In this document: positions 7,707 through 15,659 of the stretch, piece after piece | Layout of the letters: each line of letters starts with the position of its first letter | How positions within the stretch are numbered: the first letter of the stretch is position 1 | Made by a program: the position numbers and the translations under genes | Notes under the pieces: model-generated | The model's input: the letters and a program-made list of their open reading frames with translations, nothing else | Database searches by the model: none | What the model was told of the DNA's origin: nothing | Origin: SIG447 sp045577075 | GTDB lineage: Bacteria > Bacillota > Clostridia > UMGS1883 > UMGS1540 | Length of the DNA: 42,170 bases | Reading direction: 5' to 3' | NCBI GenBank assembly: GCA_045577075.1 | Contig: JAZNHR010000024.1 | Span: 1 to 42,170, forward strand

Positions 7707-8342
7707 ATGTTTCAGAATCTTCGCTATGATATAAAAACCATTATGGAGCGTGACCCCGCTGCAAAAAGTGCGGCACAGGTTTTCTTCCTGTATCCGGGGC
7801 TTTGGGCTGTAATTTACCATCGGCTTGCCCATTTTCTTCACCGCCACGGCCGCACGTTTTTAGCACGCCTTGTTTCCAATATTGCGCGCCACGCCACAGG
7901 GATTGAAATCCACCCCGGTGCCACGATAGGCCGTGGGCTTCTGATTGACCACGGCATGGGCGTGGTGATTGGGGAAACGGCCGAAATTGGCGATAATGTT
8001 ACGATTTACCAGGGCGTGACGTTAGGCGGTACAGGCAAAGACGTGGGGAAACGCCACCCCACCATTGGGAACAATGTGCTTATCGGGGCAGGGGCGAAGG
8101 TGCTCGGGCCCTTTACGGTGGGGGACAATTCAAAAATTGCGGCAAATTCCGTAGTGCTCAGCGAAGTGCCGCCGAACTGCACCTGCGTCGGCTCGCCGGC
8201 AAGAATTGTAAAACGGGATAACGAAAGAGTCAACAATTTCGACCAGATTCATCTGCCTGACCCTGTTTCCCAGGAGCTTTGCCGTATGCTGATTCGTATT
8301 GAAAAGCTGGAAAAGGAGAACGAAAAAGGCAGGGACGCATAA
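7707..8342 (+). CDS. cysE: Serine O-acetyltransferase
   Basis: This 211-residue enzyme makes O-acetylserine from serine and acetyl-CoA, the first step of cysteine synthesis. An N-terminal helical region is followed by left-handed beta-helix hexapeptide repeats from about 65 to 160. The family signatures IDHGMGVVIGETAEIGD and GGTGK are present. The length matches the shorter bacterial CysE type. I chose the ATG at 7707, which has GGAGG upstream, over a TTG at 7692 that lies within the ribosome binding site. The C-terminus ends in a charged helix. No cysK is adjacent. Confidence 0.94.
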   Translation: MFQNLRYDIKTIMERDPAAKSAAQVFFLYPGLWAVIYHRLAHFLHRHGRTFLARLVSNIARHATGIEIHPGATIGRGLLIDHGMGVVIGETAEIGDNVTIYQGVTLGGTGKDVGKRHPTIGNNVLIGAGAKVLGPFTVGDNSKIAANSVVLSEVPPNCTCVGSPARIVKRDNERVNNFDQIHLPDPVSQELCRMLIRIEKLEKENEKGRDA

Positions 8343-8359
8343 AATATTTTCAAAAAAGC

Positions 8360-8388
8360 TTGACAAATCGGTCGGGCTTGGATATAAT
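8360..8388 (+). promoter_or_regulatory. Consensus promoter of the rpmH operon
   Basis: TTGACA (8360-8365), a 17-bp spacer and TATAAT (8383-8388) form a perfect consensus promoter, as expected for a ribosomal protein and RNase P operon. Confidence 0.92.
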
Positions 8389-8397
8389 AAGATAGCA

Positions 8398-8417
8398 TTT
8401 GTGCCTATGGGCGCAAA
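8398..8417 (+). promoter_or_regulatory. Hairpin at the 5' end of the rpmH leader
   Basis: TTTGTGCC pairs with GGCGCAAA around a TATG loop, with one G-T pair, a few bases after the expected transcription start. The roughly 65-nt leader may be stabilised by it. A role in control is not shown. Confidence 0.4.
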
Positions 8418-8463
8418 TTTGTACTATGTTGATTTAGGAAGAAAAGCAAAAGGAGGTGTATTC

Positions 8464-8598
8464 ATGCTTCAGACATATCAGCCTTCCAAACGGTACAGAA
8501 AGAAGGAGCATGGCTTCAGAAAGAGAATGAGCACGGCAAACGGCCGCAAAGTTCTCGCAAGAAGAAGACGCAGAGGAAGAAAGGTTCTTTGTGCGTAA
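8464..8598 (+). CDS. rpmH: 50S ribosomal protein L34
   Basis: This 44-residue, highly basic protein begins MLQTYQPSKRYRKKEHGF and ends in the Arg/Lys-rich tail GRKVLARRRRRGRKVLCA, which is the complete L34 length. AAAGGAGGTG lies six bases before the ATG. It leads the operon rpmH-rnpA-yidD-yidC-jag-mnmE. In most bacteria dnaA lies divergently upstream, but here cysE does. Confidence 0.97.
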   Translation: MLQTYQPSKRYRKKEHGFRKRMSTANGRKVLARRRRRGRKVLCA

Positions 8599-8604
8599 GA
8601 TTGT

Positions 8605-8940
8605 ATGAAGAAGACGGTAGCATTGCGACAAAACCATGAATTTCGGAGTTTGTATTACAAAGGCGGTTCTAAGGCGTCCGGCCTTTTGGTCGTGTACTTT
8701 AAAAAGAACAGATACGGCCAAAGCCGCCTGGGTATTACCGTCTCGAAGAAGGTCGGCAATGCCGTAACGCGCAACCGTGTGCGGCGTCTGATTAAGGAAA
8801 ATTACCGTCTTATGGAGGCAGAAATCCGGGACGGGTTTGACATTGTGATTGTGGCACGCGCCAAAATGGCAACGTCTGATTTCCATGCATCCGGCGCCTC
8901 ACTCAGAACACTCCTCGGAAAGTGTGGACTGCTGGCATGA
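8605..8940 (+). CDS. rnpA: Ribonuclease P protein component
   Basis: This 111-residue basic protein binds RNase P RNA and helps process tRNA 5' ends. It has the family core GITVSKKVGNAVTRNRVRRLIKE near residues 45-70, including the RNR signature. The length is normal. It starts 6 bp after rpmH with only a weak ribosome binding site, so it is probably translationally coupled. It ends by overlapping yidD by four bases. Confidence 0.96.
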   Translation: MKKTVALRQNHEFRSLYYKGGSKASGLLVVYFKKNRYGQSRLGITVSKKVGNAVTRNRVRRLIKENYRLMEAEIRDGFDIVIVARAKMATSDFHASGASLRTLLGKCGLLA

Positions 8941-9146
8941 AACATGTACTGCTTTTTTGTATCCGCGGATACAGAAAATACATTTCGCCCCTAAAAAAAC
9001 CGACTTGTCGGTTTTATCCGTCCTGTTCGGAATATGCGATGGAGGCGATTCGGCGGTACGGTGCATGTCGTGGCAGTTTTTTGGCCTTTCGGCGTATTTT
9101 GCGCTGTCACCCCTGGAATCCCGGCGGGTATGACCCTGTAAAATAA
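8937..9146 (+). CDS. yidD: Membrane protein insertion efficiency factor
   Basis: This 69-residue protein has the YidD signature: a hydrophobic N-terminus, a region like RGYRKYISP, then CRFYPSCSEYA and a CHPWNPGGYDPV C-terminus. It assists YidC-dependent membrane insertion. I chose the ATG at 8937, which overlaps the rnpA stop as ATGA. A GTG at 8922 would add five residues deep in rnpA. It sits between rnpA and yidC, the standard order. Confidence 0.95.
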   Translation: MKHVLLFCIRGYRKYISPLKKPTCRFYPSCSEYAMEAIRRYGACRGSFLAFRRILRCHPWNPGGYDPVK

Positions 9147-9176
9147 CGGCCGGGCAGTTTTGAAAGGAAGAACAGA

Positions 9177-9992
9177 ATGTTTAACTGGCTCTATGAGTTA
9201 TTCGGCTCTATCATCAAGTTTATTTACTTTAACACGGGTGAAAACTTTGGTGTTGCGCTGATTATTTTTACAGTTTTTATGAAAATTGTGCTTTTGCCCC
9301 TCGGCATAAAGCAGCAACGCTCTATGACGGCGATGCAAAAACTGCAGCCCCAGCTTTCGGAATTGCAGAGAAAGTACGCAAATGACAAGGATAAGCTCGG
9401 CCGCGAAACCATGGAGCTGTACCAGAAAAATAAAGTCAGCCCCTTCGGCGGTTGCCTGCCCATGATTTTCCAGCTTCTAATTCTGATTATCATGATTAAC
9501 ATCGTGTACCGCCCGGCTACCTACATTATGGGTCTTGCAGATGTTTCGAAGGACTTAACCGCGCAGATTGCCGCCGCCAAAGACGCCGGCATGAACTTCT
9601 GGTTTTTGGGACAGGACCTTGCCGAAAAGCCGATTTTCTCTTTGAACGTTACCGTCCCGGTTCTCCTGACCTGGATTTTACCGCTTCTCGCAACACTTGC
9701 GACGTATCTTTCCGGTGTTGTCAGCCAGAAGGCAAACGGCAGTAGCGCAAGCAATAGTTCCCAGGCGGCTGAGACCCAGCAGATGACAAAGAGTATGACC
9801 ACCATTATGCCGCTTATGACATTGGTGTTTACATTTACATTACCGCTGTCGGCTTCCTTATACTGGTTTATCAGCAGTATTACACAGGTTCTGCAGCAAT
9901 TTGCACTTTCAAAGATACTGAAAGTCGAAGTAGAAGACGAGGGAGGATTATCTTACCATGAAAAGCGTAATCAAAAACGCAAAAAGCGTTGA
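9177..9992 (+). CDS. yidC: YidC/Oxa1-family membrane protein insertase
   Basis: This 271-residue integral membrane protein inserts and folds membrane proteins. It has five probable membrane segments, the cytoplasmic charged loop after IKQQRSMTAMQKLQPQ, and a Lys/Arg-rich tail. A conserved Arg of the hydrophilic groove is probably R113 in the NIVYRP stretch. It is the short Gram-positive type without a large extracellular domain. I see no lipobox at the N-terminus, unlike SpoIIIJ of Bacillus. GAAAGGAAG precedes the ATG. Its last 35 bases overlap the jag gene. Confidence 0.95.
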   Translation: MFNWLYELFGSIIKFIYFNTGENFGVALIIFTVFMKIVLLPLGIKQQRSMTAMQKLQPQLSELQRKYANDKDKLGRETMELYQKNKVSPFGGCLPMIFQLLILIIMINIVYRPATYIMGLADVSKDLTAQIAAAKDAGMNFWFLGQDLAEKPIFSLNVTVPVLLTWILPLLATLATYLSGVVSQKANGSSASNSSQAAETQQMTKSMTTIMPLMTLVFTFTLPLSASLYWFISSITQVLQQFALSKILKVEVEDEGGLSYHEKRNQKRKKR

Positions 9993-10593
9993 CGAAGCCA
10001 TCGCGTTGGCACTGGAAGAACTGTGCGCCACCGAAGATATGGTTACGATTGAAGTGCTGGAAGAAGGCAAAAAAGGATTTTTTGGTTTAAACGGAAAAGA
10101 AGCCAGCGTGTGTGTCACATTAAATGAAACGGAATTGACGCCCGAAGGCCGTGCAGAAGATTTTCTGCGTCACATTTTAGATTCCATGGAGCTTACGGCT
10201 GACCTTGCCGTGGAAACAGGCGACGAAAACACCATTTCCATTGACATTACCGGTGACGATATGGGTATTTTAATCGGCCGCCGCGGCGAAACGCTTTCCG
10301 CGCTCCAGTATTTGACAAGCCTTGCCGTAAACCGCCACACGGAAGAATACTACCGCATCGTGCTCGATACGGAAAACTATAAAAAGCGCAGAGAAGAAAC
10401 CTTAAAGCGTCTTGCCAAAAAGCTTGCAGGCAATGCCGTTCGTTACAGAAGAAACGTAACAATGGAAGCGATGAGCCCGTACGAACGGCGCATCATCCAT
10501 GCAGAACTGCAAAATGACCCCATGGTTTCCACCTATTCCACCGGCGAAGAGCCAAATCGCAAGGTTGTAATTGCGTATAAAGGAAACAGATAA
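9958..10593 (+). CDS. jag: RNA-binding protein Jag/KhpB (Jag-N, KH, R3H)
   Basis: This 211-residue cytoplasmic RNA-binding protein is linked in Gram-positives to division and elongation control together with KhpA. The Jag-N domain (1-50) has GKKGFFGL, a KH domain lies around 75-150 with GILIGRRGETL, and the C-terminal R3H domain has SPYERRIIH. GGGAGGA lies about ten bases before the ATG, inside the yidC 3' end. The out-of-frame overlap with yidC suggests coupled translation. The length is typical of Clostridia. Confidence 0.94.
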   Translation: MKSVIKNAKSVDEAIALALEELCATEDMVTIEVLEEGKKGFFGLNGKEASVCVTLNETELTPEGRAEDFLRHILDSMELTADLAVETGDENTISIDITGDDMGILIGRRGETLSALQYLTSLAVNRHTEEYYRIVLDTENYKKRREETLKRLAKKLAGNAVRYRRNVTMEAMSPYERRIIHAELQNDPMVSTYSTGEEPNRKVVIAYKGNR

Positions 10594-10609
10594 ACGGAGG
10601 CGTCTTATT

Positions 10610-11971
10610 TTGAGAATAGACGATACTATTGCGGCCATCGCCACCCCGAGAGGAACGGGTGGGGTGGCCGTTATCCGCATTAGCGGCCCGGAAGCTTTAC
10701 ACATTGCAGACCGGGTGTTTAAAGGAAAAACAAAACCATCGCTATCTACGCCATATCTTATGCAGTACGGCAAAATCCATAACGGGGAAAGCATTTTAGA
10801 TGTGGGGATGTGCGTGTCCATGTTTGCGCCCCATTCCTTTACGGGGGAGAACGTGGCAGAGCTGCACACCCATGGCGGCGCACATATTACAGAAGTGGTG
10901 CTGGATGCAGTGCTCGATGCCGGCGCGCGCCTTGCCATGCCCGGGGAGTTTACACGCCGCGCCTTTATAAACGGCAAAATGGATTTGGCCGAGGCGGAGG
11001 CAGTTGGGGACCTGATTCATGCCCAGGGTGACATGGCGGCAAATGCGGCGGTAAATCAGCTTGAAGGTCGCTTGTCCCAAAAAATCAACGCGATTCGGGA
11101 CAGCGTCATAGACCTTACCGCCCGCCTTTCGGTAGCGGCAGACTACCCCGAGGAGGATATTGACTATCTTTCCCTTTCGCAGTTTTCCGCAGAACTTACG
11201 GAAATCGGGAAGGCGCTTGACGTTCTTGTTGCCTCGGCCCGTGGTGGCAGAATGGTGCGGGAAGGCGTTCGCTGTGCCATTGTGGGAAGACCGAATACGG
11301 GCAAATCTTCTCTTTTAAACGCCATTGTCGGCACCTACCGCGCCATTGTAACGGACGCGGCAGGGACAACGCGGGACATTGTGGAGGAAGTGGTGTCCCT
11401 TAGCGGCATTGCCGTAAAGTTTGGGGATACGGCAGGGATTCGCGAAGGGGAAGGGGAAGCGGAAAAGGTAGGTATTCAGATGGCACGGGACTATGTGCAG
11501 GATGCCGACTTTTGCCTTGTTGTCCTCGATAGTGCCCGTGTCGAAGCAGAAGATGCAGAGATTTTGGACTTTGTGCAGAATAAGCCCCATATTGTGGTGC
11601 TGAATAAAACAGATTTAGCAAACTACGAAGGGAACTTCTCTGCGCCTACGGTGCAGATTTCGACCCTTACGGGAGAAGGATTGGACGCTTTGGAAGCGGC
11701 AATTTTATCTCTCCTCGATTCGATTTTGGAGGGCGATTCTCTTCGCCGCGCCGATGCGGTGCGCCTTACGAATACGCGCCAGCGTGACGCCGCGGTCAAA
11801 GCACGGGAATCCGTGTCTATGGCACTTTCTACCATCAAAGACGGCTTTCCGCCGGACCTTGTCGCCGTGGACTTGGAAAATGCGGCGGCACATCTTGGCG
11901 AAATCGTCGGCCTGTCTGTATCCGACGAGGTCATCAGCAGAATATTTGAAAAGTTTTGTTTGGGGAAATAA
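10610..11971 (+). CDS. mnmE: tRNA modification GTPase MnmE
   Basis: This 453-residue protein works with MnmG to add carboxymethylaminomethyl groups to the wobble uridine of certain tRNAs. It has the N-terminal tetrahydrofolate-binding domain (about 1-118), a G domain with P-loop GRPNTGKSSLLNAI and NKTD, and the C-terminal CLGK motif with the functional Cys. I chose the TTG at 10610, nine bases after GGAGG, giving MRIDDTIAAIATP; the reading from 10571 overlaps jag without a site. mnmG and rsmG, usually next, are absent, and a terminator follows at once. Confidence 0.95.
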   Translation: MRIDDTIAAIATPRGTGGVAVIRISGPEALHIADRVFKGKTKPSLSTPYLMQYGKIHNGESILDVGMCVSMFAPHSFTGENVAELHTHGGAHITEVVLDAVLDAGARLAMPGEFTRRAFINGKMDLAEAEAVGDLIHAQGDMAANAAVNQLEGRLSQKINAIRDSVIDLTARLSVAADYPEEDIDYLSLSQFSAELTEIGKALDVLVASARGGRMVREGVRCAIVGRPNTGKSSLLNAIVGTYRAIVTDAAGTTRDIVEEVVSLSGIAVKFGDTAGIREGEGEAEKVGIQMARDYVQDADFCLVVLDSARVEAEDAEILDFVQNKPHIVVLNKTDLANYEGNFSAPTVQISTLTGEGLDALEAAILSLLDSILEGDSLRRADAVRLTNTRQRDAAVKARESVSMALSTIKDGFPPDLVAVDLENAAAHLGEIVGLSVSDEVISRIFEKFCLGK

Positions 11972-12001
11972 AATAGCAGGCTTTCGAGCCTGCTATTTTT
12001 T
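11970..12001. terminator. Bidirectional terminator between mnmE and the HAD-GtrA gene
   Basis: AAATAGCAGGC and GCCTGCTATTT pair around a small loop, with A and T tracts on either side, so it can stop both converging transcripts. The stop codon of the minus-strand gene lies inside the stem. Confidence 0.93.
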
Positions 12002-12955
12002 AAAGGTAAAAAGTTTCATTAAAATGTAGGTAAGCGGCACGCCGATTATCGCCGCGGCAAGGTAGGAAAGTGTTTCCGAAAGACCGCAAATATCGTGCAG
12101 TAGCCACACGGAGGCACATTGCACCAGAAAATTGGGGATATAGGAAACGGCGTATTTGAAAAACCGACCGAAAGACGGGCGCTTTTTAAACGTAAAGCCA
12201 CAGTTTAGGAAAAAGGATAAAAGAAGCGTGGTGAAGTACCCGAGGGCAAAGGCAGGCACAGCCAGGGGAATGAGACTGCCATAAAGGATGGAAAAAACTG
12301 TGGTCAGCACGGTACTGAGCCCCCCGACCAGCAAGAATCGAATGAAGGATGGGGCGAGGAAGGTGCGCTTTATACGGGAAAAGGCGGAAGGAACATAGCT
12401 TTCCCATGGAATCAGCGTTTCCCCTTTTACAATGTAGCTTTTTTCGGCAAGACGGGAGAGGGGCGTGTCGGAAAGGGAGTCGGAGAAAAACGATTCGATT
12501 TTGCCTTCGGGATGCACCTCGAAAAATCGGGGCGGCTTTTCCTCACCGTAGCAGTTTTCGCCCGTATATTTTCCCGTTTTCATATCTACCCGAGAGGCAA
12601 TGGGCGCATTAAGCCCCAATTTTTTTAAAGGGATTTCCAAAAGAAAGGCGGGAGATGCGGAAACAATCACATCGTCCGGTTGTTTTTCGGCAAAATACCA
12701 TTTCTTAATTTTACAAAAATGGCTGTCCCAAAATTCTGTTACCGCTTTCTCCATGTCGGGCACTGCGCGAAAGAAACGGTAAAACCGTTCTTTAAATGCG
12801 GTTTTCCGGAGAAAGCCTGCGGCAAAGCGCAAAAAATGCCAGAGCTGGAAAGGCCAGTACAGGGCAATCCGGGGATACTTTTTCAAGCAGAAAAAGTAAA
12901 AATCCCGGGTACTGTCTCCGTCATATATGGTTTCGTCAAAATCAAATACGTTCAT
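11993..12955 (-). CDS. HAD-IB phosphatase fused to a GtrA-like membrane domain
   Basis: This 320-residue two-domain protein starts with a HAD-IB phosphohydrolase (about 1-195): motif I FDFDETIYDGDST, motif II IVSASPAF, motif III Lys in the EGKIESFFSDS region. The second half (about 210-320) is a GtrA-like four-helix membrane domain that in other proteins moves polyprenyl-linked sugars. The pairing suggests dephosphorylation coupled to lipid-linked glycan handling, but the substrate is unknown. I chose the ATG at 12955 because it begins the HAD motif and has AGAGAGG upstream. Its promoter is back to back with that of the GH28 gene. Confidence 0.85.
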   Translation of the reverse strand: MNVFDFDETIYDGDSTRDFYFFCLKKYPRIALYWPFQLWHFLRFAAGFLRKTAFKERFYRFFRAVPDMEKAVTEFWDSHFCKIKKWYFAEKQPDDVIVSASPAFLLEIPLKKLGLNAPIASRVDMKTGKYTGENCYGEEKPPRFFEVHPEGKIESFFSDSLSDTPLSRLAEKSYIVKGETLIPWESYVPSAFSRIKRTFLAPSFIRFLLVGGLSTVLTTVFSILYGSLIPLAVPAFALGYFTTLLLSFFLNCGFTFKKRPSFGRFFKYAVSYIPNFLVQCASVWLLHDICGLSETLSYLAAAIIGVPLTYILMKLFTFKK

Positions 12956-12984
12956 GCAAAAAACCTCTCTGCAAGTTTTTTCCT

Positions 12985-13013
12985 GATTATACCATAGATA
13001 CGGACGAAAGTCA
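12985..13013 (-). promoter_or_regulatory. Promoter of the HAD-GtrA gene
   Basis: The minus strand has TTGACT (13013-13008), a 17-bp spacer and TATAAT (12990-12985), about 30 bp before the start codon. Confidence 0.85.
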
Positions 13014-13051
13014 AACTTTCCGCACGGCAAAAAATACTGCTTAGAGATAGG

Positions 13052-13080
13052 TTGACAAGAAAGGAAAAATATGATATACT
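13052..13080 (+). promoter_or_regulatory. Promoter of the GH28 gene
   Basis: TTGACA (13052-13057), a 17-bp spacer and TATACT (13075-13080) precede the GH28 start by 38 bp. It is divergent from the HAD-GtrA promoter, with about 38 bp between the two -35 boxes. Confidence 0.85.
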
Positions 13081-13117
13081 CACCTTGATAAAACACAGAA
13101 AAGAAAGGACAAGGCTT

Positions 13118-14452
13118 ATGTATAATGTTAGAGATTACGGTGCTGTCGGCGACGGCATTGCTTTAGACTCCAAAAGCATTCAAAAGGCAATTGATGCATG
13201 CGCCGCTGCCGGCGGTGGGACGGTTGTCATTCCGCCGGGGCAGTATGTCTGCGGCACAATGCATTTTAAATCCCATGTGCATGTAATCATTGAAAAGGGT
13301 GCAACGATTTTTGGCAGTAAAAATATTTCGGATTTTGACCCGATGGAAGAAAATCCGTCTAACGCGCTTTACCAGGACATCAGTCACAGCTATTTTCACC
13401 ACAGCCTTTTCCATGCCGACGAGGTGTGTGACATTGCACTTACAGGCTACGGCACCATTGATATGCAGTCCATTTGGGAAATCTATCCCGTCCCGGAAGA
13501 AATGTGGTGCAGAGCGTGCAAAATTGTAGCCTTTAAAAACTGTAAGGATGTTGCGATTAAAGAACTGACCATGAGAAACGCCACCGACCTTGCGGTATAC
13601 CTCGCAGGCTGTGAAAACGTAATTGTAACAGGCCTGAATTTATATGTACATATTGACGGCATTAGCCCTGATAGCTGTAAAAACGTTGTAATTTCCGATT
13701 GCATCATTAGCGCCGGGGATGACGCCATTGTGCCCAAAACCTCCTTTACGCTGGGCAAATATAAGTACATGGAAAACCTTGTAATTTCAAACTGCGTCGT
13801 CACAAGCCGTTGTAACGGCATTAAATTCGGAACGGAAACACATACAGGGTATCGAAATGTCTCCATTACCGGCTGCGTCATTCATAACACCCTCCTTTCC
13901 GGCATTGCAATCGAATCGGTTGACGGTGCACATGTAGAAGGCTTTTCCATTTCCAACATTACCATGCGAAATGTCGGAAATCCCCTTTTGATTATGGTCT
14001 TAAACCGTGCAAACGGACCTGAAGGCACCACAATCGGCGAAATCAAGAATGTTTCCATTTCCAACATGACAATTACGGGCCCTTATGAAAAGTGGGATGC
14101 CCCCAGCCAGAACTATTGGAGCTTCATTAAGGAAAATGACACCCTTACGCCGAAAACATATCCGTTTATCATAATCGGCCAGGAGAACAGCACAATTAAG
14201 AATCTGTCGCTCTCCAATATTCAGTTTACGGCTGAGGGCGGCGGCACAGAGGAAGACAGAAAGGCAATCATCCCCGACCTTCGTGACGGCTATCCCGAGT
14301 GCGATGCTATCGGCAAAACGAGCCCCGTATACGGCATGATTGCAAGATATGTGGATAATTTAAAACTCTATAATGTAGAGTTCTTTACTGAAAAAGAAGA
14401 TGCGCGCGATGCGATTTATCTCGACAAGATAACGGGATATAAGAACGTATAG
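13118..14452 (+). CDS. Glycoside hydrolase family 28 (polygalacturonase-like) protein
   Basis: This 444-residue right-handed beta-helix protein belongs to the pectin-type GH28 family. The N-terminus (VRDYGAVGDGIALDSKSIQKAID) is classic. Candidate acidic residues are D180 and D185 in HIDGISPDSC and D201/D202 in AGDDAIVPK. The usual GHG motif is replaced by CNG (232-234), followed by IKFGTET, as in some bacterial GH28 members that are not classical polygalacturonases. No signal peptide is present, so it should be cytoplasmic and act on imported oligosaccharides. AAAGGA precedes the ATG. No transporter or sugar-catabolic genes are nearby, so the substrate is open. Confidence 0.88.
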   Translation: MYNVRDYGAVGDGIALDSKSIQKAIDACAAAGGGTVVIPPGQYVCGTMHFKSHVHVIIEKGATIFGSKNISDFDPMEENPSNALYQDISHSYFHHSLFHADEVCDIALTGYGTIDMQSIWEIYPVPEEMWCRACKIVAFKNCKDVAIKELTMRNATDLAVYLAGCENVIVTGLNLYVHIDGISPDSCKNVVISDCIISAGDDAIVPKTSFTLGKYKYMENLVISNCVVTSRCNGIKFGTETHTGYRNVSITGCVIHNTLLSGIAIESVDGAHVEGFSISNITMRNVGNPLLIMVLNRANGPEGTTIGEIKNVSISNMTITGPYEKWDAPSQNYWSFIKENDTLTPKTYPFIIIGQENSTIKNLSLSNIQFTAEGGGTEEDRKAIIPDLRDGYPECDAIGKTSPVYGMIARYVDNLKLYNVEFFTEKEDARDAIYLDKITGYKNV

Positions 14453-14461
14453 CGAAGAAAG

Positions 14462-14497
14462 CGGCACAGCCCAAACGGACTGTGCCGAATCTTTTTT
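14462..14497 (+). terminator. Terminator of the GH28 gene
   Basis: CGGCACAG pairs with CTGTGCCG around a 10-nt loop and is followed by AATCTTTTTT, ten bases after the stop. Confidence 0.92.
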
Positions 14498-14530
14498 GTT
14501 AAAAAGTAGGCGAAAAATGACGAAAACTAG

Positions 14531-14559
14531 TTGACATTGTCACCCGAATATGATAGAAT
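14531..14559 (+). promoter_or_regulatory. Promoter of the coiled-coil protein gene
   Basis: TTGACA (14531-14536), a 17-bp spacer and TAGAAT (14554-14559) lie about 55 bp before the start codon. Confidence 0.82.
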
Positions 14560-14613
14560 ACAAAAGAACATATATGTATACGTGTTATTTTTGGCGGTAG
14601 GAGGATTTGAAAA

Positions 14614-15054
14614 ATGGAAATCTTTGACGTAATTGACCAGCTGGAAGACTTAATTGAAAACAGCTTTACTTTACCGATTTTTCACAAGACAATGATTGAT
14701 AAAGAAGATTTCATGGAGCTCATTAGCGATATTCGCCTGCGCCTTCCCGAAGATTTAAAGAAGGCGAAGTGGGTTACTGAACAGCGTACCACAATCATGG
14801 AAGAAGCACACAAGGAAGCGGCAGACATTATCCGCAGCGCAGAAGACCAGAAGCAGCAGCTTGTAAACGAGCATGAAATCACGAAGAAGGCATATGACCA
14901 GGCAAACGAAGTGCTGGCAAATGCCCAGAAGAATGCACGTGAAATTCGCCTCGGCGCACGGCAGTATGCTGATGATGTGCTGGCAAGCATTGAGAATAGA
15001 CTCGGTAATTTGGCATCGGAAATTCATGCCGGCCGTGAAGAATTACGTAAATAA
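14614..15054 (+). CDS. Small coiled-coil protein of unknown function (ATP synthase subunit b/DivIVA-like)
   Basis: This 146-residue soluble protein is charged and mostly helical. Residues 1-50 look like a small folded region (IFDVIDQLEDLIENS), and about 60-146 form a long coiled coil rich in Ala, Glu, Gln and Lys, with AHKEAADIIRSAEDQKQQ and AREIRLGARQYADDV. The helix resembles subunit b of ATP synthases or DivIVA-like proteins but has no membrane anchor. Clostridia genomes carry a similar gene, often annotated as ATPase without evidence. AGGAGG precedes the ATG. It is monocistronic, with its own promoter and terminator. A structural or division-related role is plausible but not shown. Confidence 0.8.
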   Translation: MEIFDVIDQLEDLIENSFTLPIFHKTMIDKEDFMELISDIRLRLPEDLKKAKWVTEQRTTIMEEAHKEAADIIRSAEDQKQQLVNEHEITKKAYDQANEVLANAQKNAREIRLGARQYADDVLASIENRLGNLASEIHAGREELRK

Positions 15055-15064
15055 GCGAAAAACC

Positions 15065-15097
15065 AAAAGGGAGTGTAAAAAATACACTCCCTTTTTT
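15065..15097 (+). terminator. Terminator of the coiled-coil protein gene
   Basis: AAAAGGGAGTGTA pairs with TACACTCCCTTTT around a 5-nt A-rich loop, with flanking A and T tracts, so it can act on both strands. The IS remnant begins right after it. Confidence 0.93.
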
Positions 15098-15143
15098 GTG
15101 ATATAATCCCCTTAGAGTAGACACTTGAAATAACAAAAACATT
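15098..15143 (+). repeat. 46-bp repeat, left end of the IS remnant, copy 1
   Basis: This 46-bp stretch is identical, in reverse orientation, to 35338-35383 about 20 kb away. Here it forms the left end of the IS3 remnant; there it forms one arm of a hairpin. Confidence 0.9.
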
Positions 15144-15161
15144 AAAATAATTGCTGTGTCA

Positions 15162-15300
15162 AATTATCTTTCCGGATGCTATTCTTTAAGAGATGTATGT
15201 AAAAAATATGGGATATCAGATACAGGACTACTCAGATTGGATAAAGGTGTATAATGATAGTCATAAAAAATTGAAAGAGGTGGGAAGGAGGTATCGTTGA
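15162..15300 (+). pseudogene. IS3 orfA fragment (helix-turn-helix part), frameshifted
   Basis: The reading frame gives NYLSGCYSLRDVCKKYGISD, typical of the helix-turn-helix of IS3-family OrfA. After position 15234 the match continues in a different frame as WIKVYNDSHKKLKEV and ends at a TGA at 15298. This implies a small indel near LLR/W. The N-terminus is missing. Confidence 0.78.
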
Positions 15301-15305
15301 GCGGA

Positions 15306-15659
15306 GTAAGATTTGGATTTACATGCATTGCTATTAAAGAATTAGATGTACCTGCATTTCAGTATGATATGGATGAAAAGGCATATTTAAGTGCGATTCT
15401 TGATTTGTGCGATTGAAGAATTGTTTCTTTCGTATTAGGTCACAAAAGCAACAACAAACTTGTTTTTGAAACCTTTGATATTGCAATTTCAGAAAATCCT
15501 GGGGCTACACCTCTGTTTCATAGTGACAGAGGATTTCAATATACAAGTCCTGCTTTTAAAAACAAACTTCAGCAAGCGCATATGATTTAAAGCATGTCGA
15601 GAGTTGGCAAATGTATAGATAACAGATCAATGGAGTATCACGAGTTAATGGCAGCATAA
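15306..15659 (+). pseudogene. IS3 orfB (DDE transposase) fragment with internal stops
   Basis: The frame encodes part of the rve/DDE integrase core: EKAYLSAILDLCD, then RIVSFVLGHKSNNKLVFET and LFHSDRGFQYTSPAFKNKL, which contains the second catalytic Asp. In-frame stops lie at 15414 and 15588, with the last at 15657. About the first 130 residues of OrfB and the C-terminal part with the catalytic Glu are missing. The protein cannot be functional. Confidence 0.88.

Noticed and set aside
13483..13881. Minus-strand reading frame opposite the GH28 gene
   Set aside because: No promoter or ribosome binding site, and the GH28 motifs on the other strand explain the region.
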